Positions 1 through 13,024 of a stretch of DNA of 64,000 nt are shown here, piece after piece (positions within the stretch are counted from its first letter, which is position 1; each line of letters begins with the position of its first letter). The notes beneath the pieces were generated by a model. That model was given only the letters and a program-made list of their open reading frames with translations, did no database searches and was not told the DNA's origin. Made by a program: the position numbers and the translations under genes. Source of the stretch: Pohlia nutans (taxonomy: Eukaryota; Streptophyta; Bryopsida; Bryales; Mniaceae). Location: assembly GCA_022496805.1 (NCBI GenBank), contig CM040100.1:18009009-18073008 (forward strand). The letters are read 5' to 3'.

Positions 1-83
1 CATACATTGATCAATCAACAAAATCATTGAAGTCAATTATTGACTAAAGATAAACATATATCCCCGGGTATGCAACTTCCATA

Positions 84-672
84 TTAACCCCTAAACATAC
101 CAGGGTGTCCCTGGAATCGACAATTTGAGAAAAATCATCATAAATTACTATTTAGAAGAATATTTTGAAATTGATATACAAATGAAAGTTCTAGATTTTG
201 AATTTTAGATTCCATCCGTACGGTTTGATTCACTAATACTATCACCAATATTTAATTATAAATTTTGAATGTTAAAATTAAAAAATTCCTTCTAAATTCG
301 ATTACAAACAAAATTTTAATATTTTTTGAGTAAAATTTGTTGGAATGAATTTGAAATGAGATACTTAAAAACGTGGTGATTCTTTGAAATTTTTGTGTTT
401 CTTAAATCTATGACCTCATTTTTGCAAGGCCACTTTTGAACTACAGTCAATGCAATTTTGGCTTGGTCAACGACTTGACATACTTCTACATTTGTAATTT
501 TAGAAAAATATGAAATCAAGTATGACTAAATCCAACCGTTAGATAGGAGAACAACTTGGTGAAGAATCTCCAAAAAAATGGATGACTTTCATCCAATCAT
601 TGATGAGAACGTGAGAAGGGTTTGAATCTGTTAGTCGTCCAGTTTCTGGACGCTGTGACGTTTAAGGGTTAA
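84..672. mobile_element. TTAA-flanked MITE (589 bp)
   Basis: Begins TTAACCCCTAAA and ends TTTAAGGGTTAA, so both edges are TTAA followed by CCC or preceded by GGG. A perfect hairpin (CGTCCA, 5-nt loop, TGGACG) lies at 636-652, 20 nt from the right edge. The interior is a diverged relative of the 577-bp family at 13752, 28105 and 58187. No coding capacity. Boundaries are seen directly; piggyBac-like origin is inferred from TTAA and CCC. Confidence 0.75.
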
Positions 673-689
673 AATGGCTTAAAGGGGTA

Positions 690-912
690 TAGTCCGATAT
701 GGATACCACTTTTATGTGTCTCACAATCTCACATAGTGTGACTTATATTTAACTCATTTTATGTGTACTAGAAATTCCGTTTGTAACACTATATATATAG
801 TTGGAGCCATAGTGTCTATAACACCCTCTAATTTTTGTAATTTTCCAATGTTTTTTTCTTACCAAAAAGATATTTCTCGAAAATCACACTATTTTTTGGA
901 GGGGTACCTATA
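690..912. repeat. Dispersed ~225-bp repeat, copy 1
   Basis: Clearly similar to 17375-17600 inside an ATG9 intron: both contain a CACATAGTGTGACTTA-like core, a CTAGAAATTCC block and a GAAAATCACACTATTTTT-like block. The ends of the second copy are weak inverted repeats around GATATGGG(T/C)ACC, suggesting a MITE. No coding potential. Confidence 0.55.
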
Positions 913-1985
913 TCAAGCCATCATTCTAAAGGATAAATTTTGTAAAAATCATATAAAATATATAAAAATAAAAAGACCTGAGAATTAGGTGAAGACCAAA
1001 TTAAATGAAATAAAATTTAGAAAATGTTTCCCGGTTGCATATTTATTAAAAAAGGCTCCACAACATATTTAAAGAATTGAAACACCTATGCATAATAAAA
1101 AAATTCATATGAGAAGTTGTCTCCAATTAAAATTAAAAGTCATTGGCAATGTTTTATTTATAATAAGATAATCTTAAAATTTTATCAAAAAGTCCAAAAA
1201 GTTGGCTAGTTTGGCCTATGCTACATGTATCAAAAAACTCATATAATTAGGTTTTTAATGCTATTATTGTCTTCAAGGAATATTCAATTCCTATATATAA
1301 TTACTTTTTTGGATTCCTTGTCAAAAGGACTATAAAAGCCCGGGTACGCAACTCCCGTATTATATGGCCCTGATTATAATCACTTATAATGCATTTTAGT
1401 CCAATCTCGAGTGATATAATTTGTTTTAATGTAGAAAACTCTTGTAGCCCTTCTAAGTTCTAACAAGGAATCCAAAAATGTAATTATGTATAGGAAGTGA
1501 ATATTTCTTGAAGCATATATTTGCATTAAAAACCTGATTATATGAGTTTTTTTAATACACGTAGCATAGGCCAAACTACCCAACTTTTTGGGCTTTTAAT
1601 AAAATTTTAAGATTTTTTAATCATAAATAAATCATTGCCAATGACTTTTAATTTTAATTGGAGGCAACTACTCGTGTGGATCTTTTAAAATTAGGCATAG
1701 GCAACTTATTGGTCTAACTATTGGGATAGAAAACTACCGATTTGTGTTAGGATACGGTTGAGGTATGTGCTTTGTAAACCATAGGTGTTTAAAAATAGGT
1801 GTTTCAATTCATTGAATGTATATGTTGTGGAGTTTTGTTTTTTAATAAATATGCAACCCAACTTTTTCTACATCTCATTTTATTTAATTTGGTCTTCACC
1901 CAACTTTTTGCTCCTTTTATTTTTGTATTATTTGATATAATTTTTACAAAAGCCATCCTCTAAGCCGTTTTAATACCGATGCCCC
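900..1985. repeat. Large imperfect inverted repeat
   Basis: The left arm (about 900-1340) and right arm (about 1430-1985) are reverse complements with scattered differences. Matching blocks include GGTGAAGACCAAATTAAAT, TTGCATATTTATTAAAAAA, CACAACATAT, CCAATTAAAATTAAAAGTC and TTTGGCCTATGCTAC. The right arm holds about 120 extra bases near 1690-1810. A related GGGAGTTGCGTA end recurs at 1340, 1990 and 2130. Probably a foldback-type element with no ORF. Confidence 0.6.
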
Positions 1986-2129
1986 CTGCGTATAATATGG
2001 GAGTTGCGTACCTAGGTATAAGAGTTTTCTACATTAAATTTTTTTATCTCACTTGAGATTTCGGCTTGAGATTGGACTAAAATGAAATAATGTGATTATA
2101 ACTAAGTGATTATAATCACAGCCATATAA

Positions 2130-2985
2130 TACGGGAGTTGCGTATCGAGGCATATATTATTTTGAAATAGTGTTTTCTACAACTATACTAACCACTAGAA
2201 TATACATTCTTTATAACTATCAATAACCAATTAAGTAAGTATTAAAAAATTTGTGACTACATTTACATAATAGTAAATTTGCTTCTAATATTGATTCATT
2301 TTTACTAAACACACATATCAAAGTATCAAACCTAATTTACTCCATTGACACTAAAAATCACACCAAATTCTAATTGGGCTATCTCGTGCACTTTATATTA
2401 TATATAATATAAAACAAAAGCATCCCCTTATGAGTTAAACATATGCATCATTCACACAAAATAATTTTATTGTATCTATTGTAAATCAGTTTTTATTTTT
2501 CCAATAAAAGGTAGTTAGATAAATAGGTCCATTGACTCCATTCAAGCTAATACGAACCAGCTAACTTGTCAGCAGTGTTTTTTCAGTGCTTTTCTGAAAG
2601 CATTTCTAAAGTGATGTTTGATTTAAATTTTATTAGAAAAGAATTATGTGATATGTCAATGTTTGCAACATGTATATAAAAGACATAGATTTAGTACAAG
2701 ATGAAAGCAATATTGTAAAAATTTGAATATTAAAAGCACTAAAATAGCTTTGTCATTAGTAGTTTTAATGAGTCACTAAGGACTTTTCTAAATGATAAAT
2801 AACACTTTTTTGGTAGAAATTTTGGGATAATCGAATGAGAATGATGTTATATGAATGAAAATTGAAATCAAAACATTAAAAATATGTTTTTTGAATGAAA
2901 ATCATGACTATTTTGTCTCCAACGACTCTCCAAAAACCTCTCCAAAGCACTCTAAATGAGGCACCTTTGGCTCGTATTAGCTTGA
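2130..2985. other. AT-rich intergenic stretch
   Basis: I see no gene, RNA gene or clear element in this stretch. Confidence 0.5.
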
Positions 2986-3354
2986 GGGTACATTCACAGT
3001 AACACGACCCAACCCCGCCCAGTTATAACGACTCTTGATGAGTGCTTGGAAAATAATATCTTCAATTTATGTAGATATTAGAAAAATTTAAGGACATTTT
3101 GCGACATATTTTGAACATTTTAGCACATTTTAGTCGTTATTAACGACTGGTTACGACCATATTTTAGTCGTTTTGGAGTACCAATAACTTTCCAAACATT
3201 GTCAAACTTTAGTATATTGTATAATGACATATATTATATGTAGTTACTAATTTATATTGCATTATCAATTCATATGATAAGATTATTGCTTAACAATCCA
3301 TTAAATTAATCACTGGTTACAGTTTCCTTGGGTCGTGTTACTGTGAATGTACCC
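2986..3354. mobile_element. MITE with 26-bp TIR, copy 1
   Basis: The termini GGGTACATTCACAGTAACAC and the reverse complement at 3331-3354 form an almost perfect inverted repeat of about 26 bp. The flanks are TTGA on both sides. A second, same-sized copy lies at 49444-49813, flanked by TTA. GGG termini with a 3-bp TTA-like duplication resemble PIF/Harbinger MITEs, which is an inference. Confidence 0.7.
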
Positions 3355-6200
3355 TTGAATGGACCCAACTAATCCATTATAAGGTCATATTCAAAATGCA
3401 AATTACTCCATAAACTTTTGGCACCCTCTCTTCAATCTCTTATTGTCATTCTTTGTCCAAATCTAACCTTATAATAAGACACTCAAAATCTAACTTAGAA
3501 AACCCCATATGATTTAACATATATACAATACTACTAATTAGGAAGAAGTTACCTAATTAGGTCTTCCCAACACGCTAATTTCCTTTCAAAGTTGTCATAA
3601 ACGACAGAGATAAAAATGGAAATAATGTTTATTATGGAAAAAGTCACATAGAGCTCGCATCCATTACTTATAGAGGGTATTAAAGATATTTCTTGAATAT
3701 TCTAAAACATCCATAGAATATTAAGAATATTTTTAGCATATTTATAGATATTATTCATATAAAAGATGTCCTACAAGATAACATGATTGTCGACTGATTG
3801 TCTCATCTGTGACAATCATAGGATCAAAAAAATTAGCCCTAGGGTTAAAAGTTTTGTAACTTTAGAAGAACAAATGAAAATGAAAGGTGCTAATGAGAAA
3901 AGAAAAGGGATAAATGAGAAAAAAGGGGGGCTTATGAGGAAAAAAAAAAAAAAAAAAAATGCTTGTGAGGAATTTTTATGAAACCCTCTTATTCTATTGT
4001 TTGGAAGGCTAATAGTCATGATCCTCCCATGTTTGTCATAAGTCATAACCTTGATTTCTTCTTAATTGACTTATGCTTATAGGACATCCATTCAACATCA
4101 TTGTGAAACCAAATTATCATCTAGATGGACAACAAGATCTCAATCATCTAAACAATCATTGAGGATAGAAAGTGGAGATTTCATCTTAACATTCTTTGAG
4201 CCGCCAAGATCATCGTTGTTGTCCTTCGAGTTTACATTCCAGGAAGCCGTGGTTGTCCTCTGAGTTTTTCTTCCAAATCAAGACTCCTCGGAATCAAGTC
4301 ACACAAGACAAAAATAAAATTTTATCAAATCATGTCAATCTCAGTTAGAATGATGATGCAAACCAGAGAATGATATCATGTTTTAGGGTTCAAAGTTCAA
4401 AAGAAGGAAATCGAACCCATATCCTTCTTTATTGAGCTCATGGGCTATAGAGATGGATGATCAATGGATGGTGTGGCACATAGAAGTGTTTGGAGTTTTA
4501 GGCTCACAAACATGTTGATCAATTAATGAATCGGTAAACTGTGTTGGATTACTGCAGGGAAATGGTCTGATATGGGTACCTTGAAAAGCCCTTTTAACTC
4601 TTAAATCAGCCCCTATGGCAATTTTGAATGAGTCCATTTCTAAAATAAAATAAAAAATGAATTGAACATTAGAGAAAATTCCAGCCCAAAGGAAGGCTCC
4701 TTTTTTGCATGTGAAATGTGCATATAGAGGAAATATCAATCAGAACTGACAGTCAGAAACATGTAAGGTGAGCAGTCAGCTCATGTGCCCCGTCAGATTC
4801 ATACTAAAAAAATAATTAAAAATAATAATTTTGATTTTTTTAAATTAAAATTTTGAAAAAAAATCTATTTTCTTGTTCTCCCGTAACTGCGCATCTGCCG
4901 AATCTGAAAGGGCCTTTCACAAGACTCAAACTTCCTATAATGTGGATGTGGTTTTAGTTACCTACACTCATAAAGTATGCTAAAAAAATTCACATAAGAA
5001 TTTGAAGAGTTTTAAAAAATTTAAAAGAGATGTTTTGTACAAAAATCAGAGTTTGTCCCAACTACTTAAGAACATCTGAACATCCAAAACATTTGTTAAA
5101 AATATCCAATGACGTCATTTTGGTACGAATTTTTGATATGAAGTACATCTAGATATGTGTTTTTTGAAATGATTAATTTGAAGGATCAAAAGTATTCTTT
5201 ATCTTGTACTACAATGCCTCCACATGCTGATTTTCAACAATTTTTCCCACGAAGCATAAAAACATGAAAATTAATTAATTAAATTAAAGATTTAGACTTG
5301 AATTAAAGTATTTCATGTCATCTAGGTGCATGACTATTTACAAACAGCATCAGATTTGAGGTTCCTTACCCCAAAAAGCTTCGCAACCAATCCTAACAAT
5401 TAATGGGAATTAGCACTAGAAAATACGATGCAACCTATTGCTAGAAGTGCGCGCGCAATGCAACTTACCATTAGAAATGTGATGCAATCTACTAGAAATG
5501 CAATACAATCTATTGGGAGAAGTACGATGCAACGCAACTTTACATACTTAGTGCTAGAAATGAGATGTGGTATAGCTCTAAAGAATGTGGTGAGGGAGTA
5601 GAAGGACTTAGGGATGATGGATATTCTCATATTCCTAATTATACTTTCTACTTTTCGAACAGAATGCAATGTGAATTAGGGCTAATGGATTTCATTATAC
5701 TTTTAATTTTTCAAAAGATCTTGTGATGCGAGTTAGGGCTAATAGATATCATTATATTTTTTAATTTTCAAAATAACTTTTTGTGCCAAGGAAAAAAAAT
5801 AGGCTTCTAAAAGTCTCAATGCACTCATGCATGTGTTCACACCATATAATTATTTTGTAAACCTCTCCTCACCCCAAGCTTTTTTTTATACATATATGAT
5901 ATCATCAATTGACTGATGCATACAACATATTTTATGGGATATCATAATTAGTGTGAAGGGTTGCATCCTTCACCTTTCAAAAGCTTGACTAGGCTCAATG
6001 GTTATGTCACTTAGGATGACTAAGCCTTATTGTTTTAACTTTTAACCCTTAGCAATGTAATCATAATTTGTTATGGTTCCAATAGTCACCACGTCTTTCA
6101 TCCTTAACTTCTATAATAAAAGCTCATGGTTCAATAGTCACAACCTTGTTTCATTCCTTTGAATCAAGACACAAGTCTATTTTATTGAGGGATTGAAAGT
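3355..6200. other. Intergenic, no gene seen
   Basis: This stretch is AT-rich. A purine run at 3880-3960 contains a long poly-A tract. The short ORFs here are low-complexity and look accidental. 5430-5540 contains short repeats of the type GAAATGCAATGCAA. Confidence 0.5.
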
Positions 6201-6212
6201 GTTCATTGCAGA

Positions 6213-6625
6213 TCTATCACCTTGTCTCTTACAAGGCCCTTTTTACTTACCACGGACTTTTACAATGTCTTTTATTCGATCCCTCTTATTCACGGTCACA
6301 TACTTTTACCGTATATACACAATCATTTATTGTGGAGACCGCCTTGTTCACCTTGGACTTTCATCTTGTCTCTTGTAAAATCCCTCTTGTTCACAATTTA
6401 CCACAAACTTTCATTGTGTCTATTGTAGGGTACTTCTTGCTCACCAAAGATTTTCACCGCGTCTCTTCACTCTCTTGGGATGCCCATTTTTACTCGCCAC
6501 GGACTTTCATCGTGTCTCTTGCAGTTGGGATCCTTTTTGCTCACCACGAACTTTCATCGCGTCTCTTGCAATGTCACCTTTTTGCTCACCATGGACTTTC
6601 ACCAAGTCTTTTGCAAAGCCCGGGC
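6213..6625. repeat. Degenerate ~55-bp minisatellite
   Basis: About seven or eight diverged units of the form CTCACCACGGACTTTCATCG followed by TGTCTCTTGCAA and a short T-rich stretch. The repeat keeps several overlapping frames open, which explains the apparent long ORFs here (up to 146 codons). I do not consider them genes, because the peptides merely follow the DNA repeat. Confidence 0.65.
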
Positions 6626-7292
6626 ATCCATTTGAAGCGTATGTGACAAGTTTAGTGTCAAAGCTAAAAACTATGCTCTATGGAGTTTAAACACTATTGT
6701 AAATAATAATTGGAAATGAATCATTAATTTTGAAAATAAACTCATCAGGGTGCACTCTAAAAAGATCCACCTTGATTATGATGAACAAAGTGGTGCCTCT
6801 TTTTATTATAGTCTTTGGCACCTTGCCAACACATGGTACAATATATTGGAAGGCAACTGTCCTAAATTGCTTTCACACCTGCAAGGCTGCAATCACAATT
6901 GGTTTCACAACACTTTTTTTGAAACAATAAAAGTATGACCCACATCATCAATTCCCTGTTCCACATCATCAATTCCATGTTCAAATGTTGATTCTCTATA
7001 CAGGCATAAGGGCGTACGTGCTGCAGTACTAGCTAAAGAATGTTATGCAAGTCGGTCCTTTTAGCACATTTGCACCCATCGATAAAATTTTATTTTTACA
7101 ATTAATTGTCATTTTAGTGTGATTTGTGAATCTTAAATAACCCTGAGCTAAACTCAATTTCAGCTTCGGCTAACATAGTTAGAGATAGACTTATTTTAAC
7201 TAGCTACTTTATAAAAAAATAATAATAATAAAAAACCCTCTTCCCAAACTTGCATAAATGCATAATAATCCTAAGAGAGACTGAAAAGGGGC

Positions 7293-7299
7293 TATAAAA
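7293..7299 (+). promoter_or_regulatory. TATA box of the WRC gene
   Basis: TATAAAA sits just before a transition to less AT-rich DNA and a CT-rich tract (7395-7450, many CTCTC blocks) typical of plant core promoters and 5' leaders. Transcription would start around 7325, giving a leader of more than 1 kb before the ATG at 8589 that probably contains introns. It is the only good TATA box upstream of this gene. Confidence 0.5.
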
Positions 7300-7324
7300 C
7301 GAGGACCTTTGTAGGCTGAGCTAA

Positions 7325-8588
7325 ACCTGAAGATCCTTCCAGAGAGGACCGCTCAATTCCAGACCTATTTTAAAAGCAGAAGCTCAGATCCTTCTCATCC
7401 CATTTCACTCTCGCTCTCTCACCTCATCCCGTCTCTCTGCTTTCTCGAGCTCTGCAGGCACGGGGCTGTCTGTAGACTCTGATTCTGTCTATCTTCGAAC
7501 GGTGAATTGGAACCCCCAACGCTGAGCTCCAGTGCATGTCACCTCGCGGTACCTTTTCCTTCTATTTGTGATTCAGAAGATTGCTGTGTACATGAATTGT
7601 AGACTGTACTCTGATTATTCTGCTGCTTCACTTCGATCTGATCCATATTCTTCTGTGAAAGTTGCTTGAGATTGAGACCTACTGCTTTCAGGATTCACAA
7701 TGATTGAAGTAGAAATGCCTTGCGTTAGGGCTGCGCTTTAGGGAAAATTTCTCATGCAGGACTTCGCCTCTCAGGAGCATGCAGCTGGTCCGGTAACTCG
7801 TTTCTTTCATGTAAGTTGCTTGTTCGATCGATAACCGAGATCTATTCTTTTTCCACGCATCATGAACGTATCGCCTTCCCTCGGAACAATTCTCTTGTGC
7901 GAACCAGATCGATCATTTAGAAAATGTTGCTGGCATAGAGTCCGCTGCTATTGATCGGAATCAATCAATTCCGCTACTGGAACTGTTCCATTCATGTTGC
8001 CATGCAGTAAAAGTGTAACTATACGAAGTCATGATATAAATCGAGCAGCTATTCAGGGTTGACGATCCACTTTATAGAACTGGCTCGCTTCGATTGGAGT
8101 CGACCGGTGAAATGATTCGTGGTCTGGGTGGGGTGCTAGCTCGGCCAGTTGAAACCCGGTGAGGAGTTTCTGTGCTCGTTGGCGGTAGGTGATCGAGATG
8201 CCTGCATGCCAAGGTTTTATAGTTCAGCCTCGGGTAACGTCGTAAGCGTCGACGAAAAATCATAACAACTTGATGAAGTACTTATTAACATCGTCATGTC
8301 TCTTATAACCATTTGACTTGCATTGTGTTTTCCAGGTGAAATGATGTCTCATCACAAGTTTAATCGGAAATGATCTGCTTTCGATGCCTGTCTTTAATCG
8401 ATGTGCAGTTGGAGCAATGCAGGTGGCGGCACTTCTGGGGGAGATCACACTGACGCCTTGAAAAGCGGGAATTGCCGAATATATTGAAGCGGTCCACGGT
8501 GAGACGGTTGCTGAAGTGTCTGACTTGAGCGAAATCCGCTTGAAATCGACAGAGGTCGAGGGAGGAATCACGATGACGTACGTCAGTG
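7325..8588 (+). other. Long, probably spliced 5' leader of WRC gene
   Basis: This stretch has higher GC than the upstream DNA and no convincing ORF. Possible splice signals occur (for example GCG|GTACCT near 7548 and TTTCAG|GATT near 7690), but without transcripts the leader exons cannot be fixed. Confidence 0.35.
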
Positions 8589-10845
8589 ATGGAGCCTACT
8601 TCTTCGTCGACTATTTCGGGGCGCCAAGGGGAAGCAGAGCCGGCAGGCGATGAGGAAGGCTCCAATTTCTCCGTGGATCGAGTTTGCCAGGTCCAAGACC
8701 CTGTGACACGACATTATAAGCGGCGGCGAAGCAATTCAGTAGCACCTTTGAGAGGCGCTGCAGCTCCGCCTCCTCTTGCCATAGGTGAAGATTCTTCCAT
8801 GGAGGCTGCACGTATGAGCATACTTGAGGTACGTTCTCCTTCCTTGATTCCATCTATCTCTGTAAGTTGCGCAATTAAGAGCTGATATGATGGATCCAAA
8901 TGAAAATGATTTAGATTGTGGGGTTGTAAACTGAGTCTGCCGCCTGCATTGATGTCTTTTTTCACATGTATTTTCATTGCTATTGAGTTCTTTGATATAA
9001 ATCAGGGTTCCCGCTTGATGCAGAAATTAACAGTTGGTTATTGTTGTGCAGATTGACAGAAAAGAGGGTATTAAAGGACTGCGTGAGGGGTTGCCGACGA
9101 AGACAGCCATTGGAGCATGTATGATGAACTCAGATCCTGTGCAGACAGACCCGGAGAGTGCGTTCACTTCACATTATCTGGAGCACTTGGCTGCTGGCAG
9201 TGGAGGAATCACAATACGAGAGCTTTTTGCAAGTTTTAAAGCGCAGACAGCATTTCCAAGCATCTGGAACGAGCAAGTGCGGTCTTACCTGAAGAACAAT
9301 CCAGTCATCGACGAAGTGATGGTAGAGTACCTTCAGCTTGACAAGCAACAACCACCTGAACGCGGCCTATCAACTACCGACAACAGCCGCGACATGAGTG
9401 TGACCTCGAATACTTCTATGCCATCGCCGACGACAACCAGTGTTCCTGCAGATTCGCACCCCAATGAAGGTTCGATTGAAATCCTTGAGCGTACCTGTGC
9501 AGTTTGAAAGAGACCCTAAACCCTGAGCTAACTAATTTACTTTAAACCCTACAATAGAGCACTTTGTAAGGTTGACAGAATTCATTAAACTGTGCTGTTC
9601 AATGGTCTCCCAGGACGGCCAGGAGTCTGGACTCCGAGCAAAGCACGCAAGAAGACGATTGAATCAGTTCAGACCAAGTCGGTCGAAAAGACGCAACAGA
9701 GTACGGGCACAGTGCAAATGGTTTCTGCATCCAATGACGTTACGGCAGCAGATCCTACATATTCACAGCAGGCTGCACACGCTCGGAAGGATTCGTCGGA
9801 CAATGAGGCTCAGCTGGATGACCGTGGCAAATCCACTCTTGGCATTTTGCAAGCGAAGCAGGCTAAAATCCTCGCCGAGACCGGATTCCAGAAGGGTACA
9901 GTGCGATGTGCCAGGAGAGACATTGGCAAGAACTGGCGGTGTCCTTTACTGGCTATGGCGGGTCATACTCTCTGCGAGCATCACAAAGCCAAGTCCCGAG
10001 CCAAGTATGCTAGACAGAAACTCCAAAAACGCAGGCGGTCTCCCAGTCAGAAAATTCCAGAACTTGAAACAGGCAGATCCATGAAATTACACGTGGTGCA
10101 GCCCGCCTCTACCGAGATCATACTGCCACAACCCAAGTTGGGGGATCGTGCTGCCACAACCGAAGCTGAAGAGGAAGCAAAAGCGATAAATGTGCACGTC
10201 GACAGAGCCAATTCAAGGTCTTTGAAAGCGCTGCATGCCAAGATTCGTGCGGAGAAGGGCGATGAAAGTGGGGTGCGATGCGGCCGGAAGGACCGAGGCA
10301 AGGATAGTACCAGGAAGTACTGGCAGTGCCCCATGAATGCCATGAAGGGTCAAACGCTTTGTGATCATCACTTTCTTCTGGCTGAAGCAAACAGAGCTCG
10401 ATACGCAGCTGCACAGCACAGGAAGAAGGCTGCTGCAGCCAAACGTCAAGACAACCTAGACTTCGAGAACGCCAACAACAACGACGTGGGATTGTCTGGA
10501 AGCCACACAGAATTCCATCAAGTCCCAGCCGAGGTGCCGGAGTCAATTCCACTCAAGCCCAGCATCGACACTCCGAGCCAAGCTGTGTTAGATGAGAAGT
10601 TAGAGGCTCCAGACATAGCCGATGGAATTTCAGAAGACGATCATGATGATCGCGCCGACTCAGATGCAGCAGATCAGTTGCTACCACACATGCTCAAGAA
10701 CGCATCCAAGAGATGGCATGTTGCACCTAGAAAGACCACCGATGCAAATGTGAAGGTAAACTCTCATGACCGGGAGACGTCGCGAGCTATGAATGGTGGT
10801 GGAAGGAAAGCTCAGCTTTTCAGATCTCTGCTTAAATCGTTGTGA
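8589..10845 (+). CDS. Protein with two WRC domains, 3 exons
   Basis: Exons are 8589-8828, 9052-9469 and 9614-10845. Junctions are GAG|GTACGT...TGCAG|ATT (phase 0) and GAAG|GTTCGA...CCCAG|GA (phase 1), giving 629 aa. The ATG at 8589 follows an in-frame TGA. Residues about 316-343 form a WRC domain (C318, C329, C340, H343, followed by a KRRR-rich basic tail). Residues about 440-472 form a second one (C442, C458, C469, H472) with an enlarged first spacing. WRC is a plant C-C-C-H zinc-binding, DNA-binding domain best known from growth-regulating factors. The QLQ partner domain of those factors is absent, so this is a WRC-only protein of unknown target. A KRRR cluster at 44-47 and the basic tails suggest a nuclear location. 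Residues 81-200 form a conserved-looking block that I do not recognise. The acidic, Asp-rich C-terminus (near 560-575) could be an activation region. Confidence 0.85.
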
Positions 10846-11460
10846 CAATGTCAGTCAGTGGTGTTTGATGCTAAATGCTCCGAAATCGATCAGTCGACTG
10901 TTTAACTTGTAGCTTTGAAATGTACAATTTAATTATCACCCTAGACGGCAAATTCTTGAGACTAAAACGCTGGCCAATGAACGCAGTTTAGGGTTTAGGG
11001 TTTAGGGATCGAGATCAACTTGATGCACTTAGTGCTTTCATATTGTAGACCTGATCTACAGGTGTAGATCTGCAAGACTTTTGGATCCTTGGAAATGGAC
11101 GTCTTGTTGTTGCATCAGTTATTCAACATGGAGTACGTCGTCAACAACTAGATGATTGATTGATTGTGTTGCTCCGGCCCGGCTGTATCCGGTGAGGAGT
11201 CTCACAGATGTTCATGGAAGAGATAGCAAGTTGAAGTTGAAGCATCAGAGTAGTACAGTTGGGCTTTCACAAGTTATACCATGTGTCTCCGGCCCTTCTT
11301 AAATAGTTCTTCATCAGTTCAAACTCATTGCCAGTTTCTGGTTTGATCTCTCTGTTTCTTATTAAAGGTCTTAATTCTCTTATGGAGCAGCAAGGATGAA
11401 TTAGACAGATTACCTTTTGAAAAATGTAATATGGGCAGCTTTCGAATAAAAGAGCTAGCT
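10846..11460 (+). other. 3' untranslated region, WRC gene
   Basis: Non-coding sequence follows the stop codon at 10843-10845. An AATAAA-type signal occurs near 11445. The exact polyadenylation site is not visible. It includes a short telomere-type repeat at 10986-11007. Confidence 0.35.
10986..11007. repeat. Interstitial telomeric repeat
   Basis: Three consecutive TTTAGGG-type units (plant telomere sequence) lie just after the WRC stop codon. Similar short tracts occur at 19319-19340 and 28832-28857. Confidence 0.85.
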
Positions 11461-11639
11461 ACTTACCATTTGATACCGGTATACATGAATTAGTGTTAGA
11501 GGTCGTGAACTTGCTCTATTCTTCAGCCCTCATTTGCACTCCAGGTGATCTGCAGAGTGCTAAGCTTCTTCTCTGAGAGTTCAATCTGCTTGAAGATGTG
11601 TTTAGGTGACCCTTCTGTGATGATTCATTAGGTTGATCA

Positions 11640-12780
11640 GAGTATGTTGTATTTTTTGTAATTGAAAATATAATATACTTATTTGATTCTATATTTAAAA
11701 TTTAAAATTTAAAATTAATTGTTTTTAAATTAATTAGTGGATATTCACATAATTGTCACTTTGAAGGCAGGCAGGCTGAGAACTAAAATGTACGTCAGTT
11801 CTAGTTGTTAATCCTTGAAGGACTTACCAAACCTCAGACTTTTTGGTATTTTTGGAGAATCTTGGTCATAATTTCTACTCCATTGCACCCAATGGGGTTT
11901 TTTTTAGATGCCAAACCTAGCACTTTTGAGAGATCTATATTTTTTTAAATAGAACCAAAAAAATTAAAAAGAGAATCACATTTTGGGTGCACTGGAATCA
12001 AGAAAGCAGGTTCGGCACCTTTTTGCCAAATATTTAATTATTTTTTAAAAATAAATTTTGGCAAAACAAGTATTCTTTTAAATCCTTTTTTTCCCTTACA
12101 AACAAAATTTTGAAAAAAAGATTCCCAAAATAAATGGCATCTACTTTGAAAATTATTTTTCACCAAACCTGCTTATAAACTACGGTAGTCTGTCACAATT
12201 TAAATTTTCCTCAATGGAATGTCATACCTCAATTTTTGGATGGAAAATAAATTGAAAGAACACTAAAAAGAAATCCCACCAACAATAATATGAAGATGGT
12301 GGCCATTTTTGTTAATGAATGGAATTAGAACAATTATGACAATGTGAATTTTGTAGCTTTGAAGACATGATTGTAAGTGAACAAGTTTTGGGGATTATTT
12401 TTACATTAGAATATATTTCTTGATGTCTACTAAATAGATGGATTTGAGATTCACACAATTTGTATTTATAGCCTCCTACAGTCAGCTCCGTTGAAAATTT
12501 ATAATTAATTCATTATGTTTCCAAATCTTTTACAACCACTTAGAACATTTTGTTTCATAAGGATTTGAATATGAAATTTAGGCTTACTTTGGATTGAAGG
12601 TTTTCAAAATCATCAATAGGGATACTAAAACATTTAAAATTTGTCATGCTCAACACCCAAACATTTTAGAGAATGTTCTTGCAAGACCCAAGTTTAGTAG
12701 AAGATGTGTTCCAAATATTTGATAAAGTGCTAGCTAAATTCATGCCCAACTCAGCTTGATGACCTTGATGATAATTATGT
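11640..12780. other. Intergenic, no gene seen
   Basis: AT-rich sequence without recognisable genes or well-bounded repeats. Confidence 0.5.
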
Positions 12781-12783
12781 GTG

Positions 12784-12915
12784 TAAGGTACACGAACCTA
12801 TTACCTTCATGTTTTCAATTCCACCCTCAAGGTAAACATTTTTGGTTTGAAATGTACACCACCAAAACATGAGGGCATAATTGAAAACATGGTGGTAATA
12901 GGTTGGTGTACCTTA
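12784..12915. mobile_element. Palindromic MITE (~132 bp)
   Basis: The ends TAAGGTACACGAACC and GGTTGGTGTACCTTA are near-perfect inverted repeats. The arms continue for about 45 bp (TATTACC, ATGTTTTCAATT blocks), so the whole element would fold into a long hairpin. Confidence 0.65.
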
Positions 12916-13024
12916 GTTAGTACTCTTAACCAGGTGCCAGCTGTGTTACACCCTCGGAAATCGATGTCTTATTGTTGGATGATTAACTTGATATCTTCAT
13001 TGCTTTGTTTGACTTTATTTAAAT

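Noticed and set aside
3787..4046. Lys-rich and Phe-rich ORFs on opposite strands
   Set aside because: Both are products of a purine-rich low-complexity run.
6206..6646. 146-codon ORF
   Set aside because: It follows a DNA minisatellite and is open in three frames; not a gene.
10047..10552. Long ORFs on the - strand opposite the WRC gene
   Set aside because: They are mirror frames of a GC-richer coding exon; the + strand has the WRC cysteines and spliced frame.
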